DNA from: Chitinophagales bacterium
GTDB lineage: Bacteria > Bacteroidota > Bacteroidia > Chitinophagales > Saprospiraceae
DNA length: 10,807 nt
Direction: 5' to 3'
Assembly (NCBI GenBank): GCA_013298445.1
Contig: JAAFHQ010000125.1
Location: 1 to 10,807 of the forward strand
Both the position numbers and the translations under genes were made by a program. The number at the start of each line of letters is the position of its first letter. Within the stretch, counting starts at the first letter, position 1. The notes under the pieces were generated by a model. It was not told the DNA's origin. It searched no databases and saw only the letters and a list, made by a program, of their open reading frames with translations. Shown here one piece after another: positions 1 through 5,544 of this stretch.

Positions 1-525
1 GGAAAAACGGCGGTAATGAGTGAGGATTGCAACGCTTCTTTTGCCGTTTCGAACCAAGGTATAATAGGCACTGAAAGTAGGCGATTTAATTTCCAGTATC
101 CTTTCTTTGGGTGAATATTTGATGCGGAAAGATTGTGTTTCAGGGTCATAGCGGAGTTCTTTTTTACCCAACAAAACCTGAATATCCGGTAACTGGCGGC
201 CCAGGCTATCTTTGACCAAGATGGAAAGGTCTTGATGGTTGTTCAGCGCCTGAACTTGAATTGGAGCAGTAGATTTAAGGGCTATATCTACAAATTCACC
301 CCGGATATGCACCTGCAAATAATGTCCAATTTCCTTTTCCGCTTCTATTTTGGTGATTGGTGTATGAAAAAAAGTGGAATCAGGCTGCTTTTTGGGGTTT
401 TGATACAGCTGGGCTGCTTCGGTGGCCTCCAGGCGAAAAAACTGGAGCAGATTTTGTTGACCCGACAAGTTCAGGGTACAACCCAAGAGAGCAATTAAGA
501 GCGAGAGGGTTCGGAGCGGTTTCAT
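1..525 (-). CDS. N-terminal part of a large exported protein, possibly alpha-2-macroglobulin-like (runs off left edge)
   Basis: An open minus-strand frame of 175 codons with no stop runs off the left edge of the window, so only the N-terminus is visible. It starts MKPLRTLSLLIALLGC, a positively charged end followed by a hydrophobic stretch. It could be cut by signal peptidase I after the SGQ near residue 23, or lipidated at Cys16, where LLGC is an imperfect lipobox. A second in-frame ATG lies 21 bases upstream (546), but the shorter form gives the better signal peptide. Residues about 100-135 (SILVKDSLGRQLPDIQVLLG, then YDPETQSFRI) resemble a beta-sandwich repeat of the macroglobulin or carboxypeptidase-regulatory type. 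That would fit the large A2M/MG2-domain proteins common in this phylum, but this is inference from short similarity. It lies 94 bases downstream of the DeoR regulator in the same direction, with no obvious terminator between them. Confidence 0.7.
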   Translation of the reverse strand, partial: MKPLRTLSLLIALLGCTLNLSGQQNLLQFFRLEATEAAQLYQNPKKQPDSTFFHTPITKIEAEKEIGHYLQVHIRGEFVDIALKSTAPIQVQALNNHQDLSILVKDSLGRQLPDIQVLLGKKELRYDPETQSFRIKYSPKERILEIKSPTFSAYYTLVRNGKRSVAILTHYRRFS

Positions 526-619
526 GTGCTGTGCGTTTAGTTTCATGGATGCACAAAACTACCCGATTACACAGCCAGTCGCTCGATTTTTGTGGTGAAT
601 GGTAATTTCCTTTACGTAT

Positions 620-1369
620 TTACATGATCTCAAATCCCAAATTCCGATACGGATTCAGTTTTTGATGCTCCGGATCCAACTCCGTAATCAGTACATCCAG
701 TTCTTCCAGGCCACAAACCCGGATTTTTTGGGTAGAATCCAGTTTTTCGGCAATAGACAAGGCCACTACTTTTTTGGACGATTCCATCATGACCTTTTTG
801 ATGGTCACCACTTCCCAATCGGACTCGGTCATGCCGTCGATGGCGTCGATCCCATTGACCCCCATCAGGCAAATGTCGGGTTTGATGTCTTTGAGGGTGC
901 GCACCACTTCACCACCCACCGCGATACCCGCTGCACTGGATAAATGGCCACCGATAAAGATGGTCTCCGAGCCCTGGTGTTCCAGCAATTGCATGGCCGT
1001 AGTAAGGCTCATGGTCACAAAAGTCACTTTGAGATCGGGTGGTAAAATGCGGGCAATTTCCAGGTTGGTTGAGCCCCCGCTGATCAGCACCAGCATACCT
1101 TCGCGCAGCAGGCTGATGGCCTTGCGTGCAATGATGGTTTTTTCCTGGTAAGCGTATATTTCATTTTCCTTGTAGGAGTAAACGTGATAAGATTTGGACA
1201 AGGCTCCGCCCCTTACCTTGATCACCTTTCCAGCATCGGCCAATTCTTGCAAATCCCGGCGCACTGTATCTTCGGATACATCCAATTTTATACTCAGGTC
1301 GGTGAGTACCACTTTGTTGTGGATGTTGACTTCGCGTAAAATCAGTGCTTGACGTTCTTTTTTGAGCAT
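620..1369 (-). CDS. DeoR/GlpR-family transcriptional regulator
   Basis: This 249-residue protein has the usual DeoR-family length and layout. An N-terminal winged helix-turn-helix (about 5-58) has the recognition-helix motif VSEDTVRRDLQEL at 31-43 and the family's KVRGGA at 51-56. A C-terminal sugar-phosphate-isomerase-like effector domain (about 75-235) shows the phosphate-binding loop SGGSTNLEIA (97-106) and the GVNGIDAIDGMT segment (170-181). Proteins of this family usually repress sugar, polyol or amino-sugar genes and release DNA when a phosphorylated sugar binds. The effector cannot be read from the sequence. The gene lies downstream of the murQ-kinase operon on the same strand but is separated from it by a strong terminator, so it probably has its own promoter. 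Control of the amino-sugar genes is plausible but unproven. Confidence 0.93.
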   Translation of the reverse strand: MLKKERQALILREVNIHNKVVLTDLSIKLDVSEDTVRRDLQELADAGKVIKVRGGALSKSYHVYSYKENEIYAYQEKTIIARKAISLLREGMLVLISGGSTNLEIARILPPDLKVTFVTMSLTTAMQLLEHQGSETIFIGGHLSSAAGIAVGGEVVRTLKDIKPDICLMGVNGIDAIDGMTESDWEVVTIKKVMMESSKKVVALSIAEKLDSTQKIRVCGLEELDVLITELDPEHQKLNPYRNLGFEIM

Positions 1370-1686
1370 ATGGTTACAACATTAGCATGGGTCTAAAGAT
1401 AATACATTCTGAGAATTTGCGGTAAAACCTGCATTTTTTTGAAAGAATCCTCCCCATAATGCCCCTAAAACAAAAAGCCTGCCAGAATTTCTTCTGGCAG
1501 GCTGGTAATAGCTAGCAAATAGTGTGTTTATCTTATTTGCGGTTTCTCAACCGCTAACCAATCTTTTCGTATTTCTTGCACAAAAATGCAGTTTTATTCT
1601 CAAAAACCCAAATTTTCAAGCAGGAATTATTTCAATTCTGGCAATTTTAGCTTGTTTTTGCCGAATATCTTGCACAAAAATGCAGT
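1370..1686. other. Intergenic region between the kinase and the DeoR regulator
   Basis: This stretch of 317 bases shows no convincing gene; the short open frames across it have no recognisable protein features. It holds a strong minus-strand terminator, one full copy of a direct repeat, and most of a second copy that reaches into the kinase stop codon (both listed separately). A minus-strand TATCTTTA at 1394-1401 resembles a -7 box for the DeoR gene, but no TTG lies at the right distance, so I do not call a promoter. Confidence 0.6.
1466..1503 (-). terminator. Rho-independent terminator of the murQ-kinase operon
   Basis: A perfect 12-bp inverted repeat (AGCCTGCCAGAA at 1476-1487, its complement at 1492-1503) encloses a 4-base loop. 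Read on the minus strand, the stem is followed by TTTTTGTTTT (1466-1475). It lies about 185 bases past the kinase stop codon and before the DeoR gene, so it should end the operon transcript and insulate the regulator. Confidence 0.9.
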
Positions 1687-1688
1687 TT
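1574..1688. repeat. Pair of 21-bp direct repeats at the kinase 3' end
   Basis: TCTTGCACAAAAATGCAG followed by TTT occurs identically at 1574-1594 and 1668-1688, 94 bases apart. Weaker similarity extends on both sides (CGTATT versus CGAATA before, TTAT versus AT after). The second copy overlaps the kinase stop codon. Each copy contains TGCA, six bases, TGCA (1577-1590 and 1671-1684). The pair could be a duplicated regulator site or the trace of a small duplication. Confidence 0.85.
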
Positions 1689-2520
1689 ATCCATGATACT
1701 GGATCAAACCCGGCATGGGGTCTTGCTGAAAATTGGCCAATTGCAGGCCAAAAGGCACGGCATTGCGGGCAATTTCCTCCTTAAAATACTCAGCAACAGA
1801 GCCCACGAAGTGTATCGGAAGCTGTTGACTGCCCTCCAATAACCTGACGCTGCGTTGGAAAAACAAACTAAACTGTCGATCCAATAATTCCCGGATGCTT
1901 GGCTCCTCGCGATGTTCAAAAGCAAAGGGGGCAAAGGTGGACAAAAAGCGGTTGGGGTACGGCAATTGGTACACCGATTGCAGGATATTGTCACGGGTTA
2001 AGTGATAGTGATTGTTGAGGTCTTCGCGCAGATTTTCAGGCATTTCGCGGTTCAAAAAAGAACGAATCAATTCTTTGCCAATACCTGCACCGCTGCCTTC
2101 GTCGCCCAGGATAAAACCCAGGCCGCCCGCGGTTTCTACAATTTGGCTGCCATCGTATCGACAAGCATTGGAACCCGTGCCCAGGATACACACAATGCCT
2201 GCTTCCCGCTGGGACATGGCCCGAGCTGCTGCCAGCATATCCGTTTCTACTTGCACCTGGGTTGCTTCCTGAAACATCAGGCGCAACAACTGATTCATCC
2301 GTCGACGTTGGTCTTCAGCCTTACAACCCGTGCTGTAAAAATAGAGTTCAGTGACTGGTTCAGGAATGCTACGGCGTACTTCGCGCAACACATCAACGAT
2401 GCCTTCATCGGTCAGGAAATAGGGGCTAATGCCCTGGGTTTGGAGTTGATGCAGGGTTTTTCCACCACTTACCGCCACCCACTTGGCTTTGGTAGCCCCG
2501 CTGTCGACGAGGATTTTCAT
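1687..2520 (-). CDS. BadF/BadG-family N-acetyl amino-sugar kinase (probable MurNAc or GlcNAc kinase)
   Basis: This 277-residue protein has the ASKHA-fold ATPase motifs of BadF/BadG/BcrA-type sugar kinases. The phosphate-1 loop is DSGATKAKW at 6-14, the second nucleotide loop is CILGTGSNACRYDG at 111-124, and a glycine-rich segment GGLGFILGDEGSGAGIG lies at 132-148. An Asp at 94 (VETDMLAAA) sits where a catalytic or substrate residue is expected. The gene starts inside the last codons of murQ with an ATGA overlap, so the two are translationally coupled. Family members phosphorylate GlcNAc, and some, including a Tannerella forsythia enzyme, phosphorylate MurNAc. Next to an etherase that needs MurNAc-6-P, the likely role is making that substrate in the cytoplasm from MurNAc entering unphosphorylated. 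Sugar specificity cannot be read from the sequence alone. Confidence 0.9.
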   Translation of the reverse strand: MKILVDSGATKAKWVAVSGGKTLHQLQTQGISPYFLTDEGIVDVLREVRRSIPEPVTELYFYSTGCKAEDQRRRMNQLLRLMFQEATQVQVETDMLAAARAMSQREAGIVCILGTGSNACRYDGSQIVETAGGLGFILGDEGSGAGIGKELIRSFLNREMPENLREDLNNHYHLTRDNILQSVYQLPYPNRFLSTFAPFAFEHREEPSIRELLDRQFSLFFQRSVRLLEGSQQLPIHFVGSVAEYFKEEIARNAVPFGLQLANFQQDPMPGLIQYHG

Positions 2521-3347
2521 AGGCCTGAGCTCAGGTTGTGTTCAGGGGAAAAGGCCTCCATGGCTTTGCGCACACTGCCGTGTTTGAGCAACAAGTCACG
2601 AGCGTCATCATAGGGTAAGCTCAGGTTTTGAACCAACATCTTGGCGCCTCGATCGACCAATTTGACGTTGGAGAGTTTCATGTCGACCATTTTATTGTCC
2701 ATTACACGGCCCAAACGAATCATGATGCTCGTACTGATCATGTTGAGCACCAGTTTTTGAGCGGTTCCGGCTTTGAGGCGGGTACTGCCAGTGACAAACT
2801 CAGGCCCAACTACGACTTCTATTGGAAAATCTGCATTTGCCGCCAGAGGAGTCTCAGGATTGCAGGTAACACATCCGGTTATGATCCCCCTTGCCCGACA
2901 TGCTTGCAGGCCCGAAATTACATAAGGAGTTGTGCCCGAAGCAGCAATACCAATCACGGCATCATCTTCGTCTATTTCATAAGCTTGCAGGTCCGCCCAG
3001 GCCTGGGTTAAGCTGTCTTCAGCAGCCTCAATGGCATGCCGAATGGCCCGGTCCCCGCCAGCGATCAGACCAATAACCAGATCTTCGGGCACACCAAAGG
3101 TAGGAGGGCATTCAGAAGCATCGAGCACCCCCAAACGACCACTGGTGCCCGCTCCAATGTAAAACAAACGGCCACCGCGTTGCATTTTTGGAACAACTGC
3201 ATTGACCAATGCTTCGATTTGGGGAATGGCACGCGCTACCGCTGCGGGAACTTCCTGGTCTTCACGGTTCATGTTTTCCAATAACTCTCGCACATTCATC
3301 TTTTCCAGATTGCGATAGCGAGAAGGTTTTTCAGTAATCCTTTCCAT
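2517..3347 (-). CDS. murQ: N-acetylmuramic acid 6-phosphate etherase
   Basis: MurQ cleaves the D-lactyl ether of MurNAc-6-phosphate, giving GlcNAc-6-phosphate and D-lactate, a cytoplasmic step of peptidoglycan recycling. The 276-residue protein begins with the TEKPSRYRNLEKM segment typical of the family. It then carries a SIS sugar-phosphate domain with the signature IGAGTSGRLGVLDASECPP (64-82), in which Glu79 matches the family's catalytic glutamate. A second conserved glutamate follows in AAEDS (Glu110). IGIAASGTTPYV further on binds the phosphate, and FVTGSTRLKAGTAQK is the conserved C-terminal loop. It is slightly shorter than the Escherichia coli enzyme, with all core motifs present. It is the first gene of a two-gene operon with the kinase. 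No transporter gene is visible beside it. The leader upstream holds unusual inverted repeats. Confidence 0.97.
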   Translation of the reverse strand: MERITEKPSRYRNLEKMNVRELLENMNREDQEVPAAVARAIPQIEALVNAVVPKMQRGGRLFYIGAGTSGRLGVLDASECPPTFGVPEDLVIGLIAGGDRAIRHAIEAAEDSLTQAWADLQAYEIDEDDAVIGIAASGTTPYVISGLQACRARGIITGCVTCNPETPLAANADFPIEVVVGPEFVTGSTRLKAGTAQKLVLNMISTSIMIRLGRVMDNKMVDMKLSNVKLVDRGAKMLVQNLSLPYDDARDLLLKHGSVRKAMEAFSPEHNLSSGL

Positions 3348-3364
3348 ACTCGGTAGCTATGAGT

Positions 3365-3401
3365 GCTTGTTTAAATTTTTTAAGCGGAAGCTTAAACAAG
3401 C
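3365..3401 (-). promoter_or_regulatory. Overlapping inverted repeats in the murQ leader (possible attenuator or operator)
   Basis: Between 18 and 54 bases upstream of the murQ ATG, the arm GCTTGTTTAA (3365-3374) pairs perfectly with 3392-3401. The shorter arm TTTAAGC (3379-3385) pairs with GCTTAAA (3390-3396) around a 4-base loop. The two stems share the 3392-3396 bases, so they cannot form together. In the minus-strand transcript this gives either a 7-bp tetraloop hairpin or a 10-bp hairpin. Whether it works as RNA or as a protein operator on DNA is not known. Confidence 0.5.
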
Positions 3402-3410
3402 TGTAAAATC

Positions 3411-3444
3411 CAAAATAATCCACAAGTTGCGTTATTTTATGCAA
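3411..3444 (-). promoter_or_regulatory. Tentative promoter for murQ-kinase
   Basis: On the minus strand TTATTTTG (3418-3411) resembles the Bacteroidota -7 box TAnnTTTG with one mismatch, and a TTG (3444-3442) lies 23 bases upstream, slightly further than usual. The predicted transcript start near 3404 would place the alternative hairpins in the 5' leader. The TTG overlaps one of the TGCA-N6-TGCA motifs. Confidence 0.35.
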
Positions 3445-3526
3445 TAAGTTGCAGTTTTGGGGGATTTTTTTTGCAAAAAAGCGGGCTTTCTTCTGCAAGG
3501 GGCTGCAATAAATATTTTTGCAAAAA
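3440..3526. repeat. Phased cluster of TGCA palindromes and T-tract/A-tract dyads
   Basis: TGCA occurs at 3440, 3450, 3472, 3494, 3504 and 3519. The first five are spaced 10, 22, 22 and 10 bases, a symmetric pattern close to whole turns of the helix. The copies at 3472 and 3519 are each the centre of the same 12-bp palindrome TTTTTGCAAAAA (3468-3479 and 3515-3526). The cluster lies between the tentative murQ promoter and the tRNA promoter, so it may be a multi-site operator or curved promoter DNA. Chance in AT-rich DNA is possible. Confidence 0.5.
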
Positions 3527-3529
3527 ATA

Positions 3530-3562
3530 TTTGGATAAGTCAGCAAGCCACCTGTATATTTG
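3530..3562 (+). promoter_or_regulatory. Bacteroidota-type promoter of tRNA-Ala
   Basis: TTTG (3530-3533) is followed after 21 bases by TATATTTG (3555-3562), a full match to the TAnnTTTG -7 box of the phylum's primary sigma factor. Transcription should begin near 3569, about 19 bases before the mature tRNA. Confidence 0.8.
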
Positions 3563-3587
3563 CAGCCACTTAAATAGAAAGTGATCT

Positions 3588-3660
<73 letters not shown>

Positions 3661-3670
3661 CAACACAAAA

Positions 3671-3715
3671 AAAGAAGCGCCTTGTAAATCAATGATTTGC
3701 AAGGCGCTTCTTTTT
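3671..3715 (+). terminator. Long terminator hairpin after tRNA-Ala
   Basis: A 20-bp stem (3671-3690 with 3694-3713), perfect apart from one G-U pair, has a 3-base loop and ends in a run of T. The A-run on the left makes it usable on the minus strand too. It starts ten bases after the tRNA and could also stop transcripts coming from the converging CPBP gene. Confidence 0.9.
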
Positions 3716-3862
3716 GGACTTACCTTTTGGGCTTCTAGTTTGAGGTGTTTTGGCGTTTTCTGGACAAATTCAGAACTTCTTTAGCCAAAAGAATGCCAGA
3801 TGGTTCCTCCTAGTCTTCAAGTCATGCTAAATTTGTTGAGCAAAATTACTATTGATGAGAAT

Positions 3863-4708
3863 TTATTTTTTCTTTATGATTATTTTTCCTTCTTTATGAG
3901 AACGATAATATAAAAACAGACCTATTGAAAACAAAATAAATACAGTTATAATAGAATCTTCAATTCCAATTCCTCCTCCTGTAAACAAAACTGGTCCTTC
4001 AAATTTAGAATGAATGATTTTGCCCATATCATCTAATCCTGTTAGGTTTGAACCATAAAAAGGTTGCGCAAAATTCCAACCTAAATGAAAGAAAAAAGGA
4101 AACCAAACTCTTTTAGTATATACAAAAAACATTGACATTGTAAATCCCCAACACAGTGATACAAAAAAGCTAAACAAAGTTGTGTTTGGATTAAAAATAT
4201 GGTAAGTTTCAATTAGCATTATTATTAGAATTGCAATGTTAGTTCCTAGCCAGTTTTCTAATTCGCGTAATACTAAACCTCTAGTAAAAAGGTCTTCAAT
4301 TAGAGCTGCAACAACCAGCGTCATGAATAATTCAAGGGAATAATCTTCTGTAGATATGTTAATAATGTGATAATATCCCAACAGGTATAATATAAAGATA
4401 GATAATGAAATTGCAGAAAATCCAATTGTAAATCCACCGAACATTTCTTTAGGTAAGTATTTTATGGAAAGTTCTTTAATTTCTCGTTTTTCATACCAGC
4501 GAAATAAAAAATAGTAACTTGAAAGTAACACCAAAAAAGAAACCAGATGGATTAGAGTGTCGGCAATGTTTTTATCTTCAATTATATTATAAAAAAACGG
4601 TTTTGATACAAAGTTTTGGACCACTATGAATAGTGAAAAGCAAACGACAATTCCTACAACAATCTTGGTAATTGGAAAGTGCAAGAATCTTTTGATAGGT
4701 GTATCCAT
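3863..4708 (-). CDS. CPBP (CAAX protease/Abi) family intramembrane protease-like protein
   Basis: This 281-residue protein has many membrane segments: about 12-32, 52-70, 92-112, 125-140, 156-172, 178-198 and 248-268. It carries the three motif regions of the CPBP/Abi family. Motif 1 is ALIEDLFTRG, with Glu138, Asp139 and Arg143; the usual second Glu of EExxxR is Asp here. Motif 2 is ETYHIF with His170. Motif 3 is FFFHLGWNF with His208 and Asn212. Family members are membrane glutamyl or metallo-proteases that process prenylated proteins or bacteriocins, or give immunity to them; the substrate here is unknown. The gene is clearly richer in A and T than its neighbours, with AT-rich codons throughout, and stands alone between the tRNA terminator and a lipoprotein gene. 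Both facts suggest horizontal transfer. The E-to-D change may reduce activity or may be tolerated. Confidence 0.85.
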   Translation of the reverse strand: MDTPIKRFLHFPITKIVVGIVVCFSLFIVVQNFVSKPFFYNIIEDKNIADTLIHLVSFLVLLSSYYFLFRWYEKREIKELSIKYLPKEMFGGFTIGFSAISLSIFILYLLGYYHIINISTEDYSLELFMTLVVAALIEDLFTRGLVLRELENWLGTNIAILIIMLIETYHIFNPNTTLFSFFVSLCWGFTMSMFFVYTKRVWFPFFFHLGWNFAQPFYGSNLTGLDDMGKIIHSKFEGPVLFTGGGIGIEDSIITVFILFSIGLFLYYRSHKEGKIIIKKK

Positions 4709-4765
4709 TATTTTTTCAATTTAATGGTTTTAAAGCTCGGACGAATAGAAGTAGATGAATTTTTT

Positions 4766-4782
4766 ACTTGGACGCGCCAAGT
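4766..4782. other. Short dyad upstream of the CPBP gene
   Basis: ACTTGG and CCAAGT form a perfect 6-bp inverted repeat around a 5-base spacer, about 60 bases upstream of the CPBP start, within a 202-base gap (4709-4910) that otherwise shows no gene. It could be an operator half-site pair. No run of T follows it on the plus strand, and on the minus strand it is followed by A, so it is not a terminator. Confidence 0.3.
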
Positions 4783-4910
4783 CTAAGGCTGGTTACAATA
4801 CAGTACGATTTTCGTGGTTGTTAGCGGGTTAAATCGTATTTTAATCAGAAAGCCCCACCAAAAGGCAGGGTTTTAATAATATAGTCTTTTGTACTTACTT
4901 AGTGTTAAAT

Positions 4911-5396
4911 TTAATTCTGCTTCACCGCCTCATACATCTTCTTCACTTCCTCCAGGGAAAACCGCTGATTCAGCGTAGTGGTAAACACAATTTCCGTGTC
5001 TCTTACCAGGTGTACATAGCGAAAACTGTAGCGGTCTTCATGATGGCCTTTTACTTCGTAAATAAAGCCATCGGTGTGTTGTTCTACAATTTTGCTGAAT
5101 TCGGGATTGCTGTGTACTTCGCGGATTTGGCGAAAGGTTTGTTCGACCAACTTGCTCCCCTTGGCTTTGCCCGCATAAATTTGCACAGCAAAGGGCGTCT
5201 CACCCGTAGAGGTGATGGATACGTCTTTGATGCCCGAAAGTTCGAAATTTTCTATTTGGGTACTGTCTGTCGGGGCGAGGATGGTCGCCGGGATACCATA
5301 GCCTTTGAGGTCCAGTGCCTCCCAGGATTTGGATTTAGAGCCTCCACAGGTATGGAATACCGAGGCCATGAGTAGGAAGATTAAAAATTGTTTCAT
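4911..5396 (-). CDS. Small predicted lipoprotein of unknown function
   Basis: I do not recognise the family of this 161-residue protein. The N-terminus MKQFLIFLLMASVFHTCGGS is a short lipoprotein signal peptide, with a probable lipid-bearing Cys17 (the residues before it, FHT, fit the lipobox loosely). The spacer that follows is rich in Gly, Ser and Lys. The mature part is a compact mixed alpha/beta domain of about 135 residues with no cysteine and no obvious catalytic motif. A charged stretch, HHEDRYSFRYVHLVRDTE, lies near residues 117-134, and the end is helical (SLEEVKKMYEAVK). It is probably anchored in the outer or inner membrane facing the periplasm. A good promoter lies 70-100 bases upstream, divergent from recN, so it is likely transcribed alone. 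Confidence 0.8.
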   Translation of the reverse strand: MKQFLIFLLMASVFHTCGGSKSKSWEALDLKGYGIPATILAPTDSTQIENFELSGIKDVSITSTGETPFAVQIYAGKAKGSKLVEQTFRQIREVHSNPEFSKIVEQHTDGFIYEVKGHHEDRYSFRYVHLVRDTEIVFTTTLNQRFSLEEVKKMYEAVKQN

Positions 5397-5413
5397 TGTG
5401 GTTACTCAAGAAT

Positions 5414-5436
5414 GGGTGTGGGTGTGGGTCTGAAGG
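5414..5436. repeat. G-rich GGGTGT repeat in the lipoprotein 5' leader
   Basis: Three GGG runs at 5414, 5420 and 5426 are spaced by TGT and followed by GG at 5435. On the plus strand this could form a small two-tier G-quadruplex. On the minus strand it makes the lipoprotein leader RNA a C/A-rich unstructured stretch. It lies between the lipoprotein start and its promoter. Confidence 0.5.
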
Positions 5437-5464
5437 TGTGAGTGTGAATCCAATTATTTTGATG

Positions 5465-5494
5465 CAAAATTAATGCTTTGTGCAAGAAGTCCAA
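5465..5494 (-). promoter_or_regulatory. Bacteroidota-type promoter of the lipoprotein gene
   Basis: On the minus strand TTG (5494-5492) is followed after exactly 19 bases by TAATTTTG (5472-5465), a full match to the phylum's -33/-7 consensus. The predicted transcript starts near 5458 and has a leader of about 60 bases. Confidence 0.75.
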
Positions 5495-5544
5495 TTTTTT
5501 CAAACAAAACCTTTATTTTTACGCGCAGTATTTTTTAAAGCGCT

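Noticed and set aside
232..498. Plus-strand open frames near the left edge
   Set aside because: They are opposite a longer minus-strand frame that has a signal peptide and runs off the window; their own translation has no coherent features.
2002..2613. Plus-strand open frame of 203 codons across the kinase and murQ junction
   Set aside because: It is antisense to two enzymes with intact motifs and an operon overlap; the translated sequence is low-quality and has no recognisable domain.
3331..3546. Short minus-strand open frame (71 codons) spanning the murQ start and upstream DNA
   Set aside because: It covers the regulatory repeats and overlaps the murQ N-terminus in another frame; the residues reflect AT-rich non-coding DNA.
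4857..4878. Hairpin-like CCCACC...GGCAGGG followed by TTTT
   Set aside because: The stem is broken and short, and on the strand with the T-run no gene precedes it, so it is not called a terminator.
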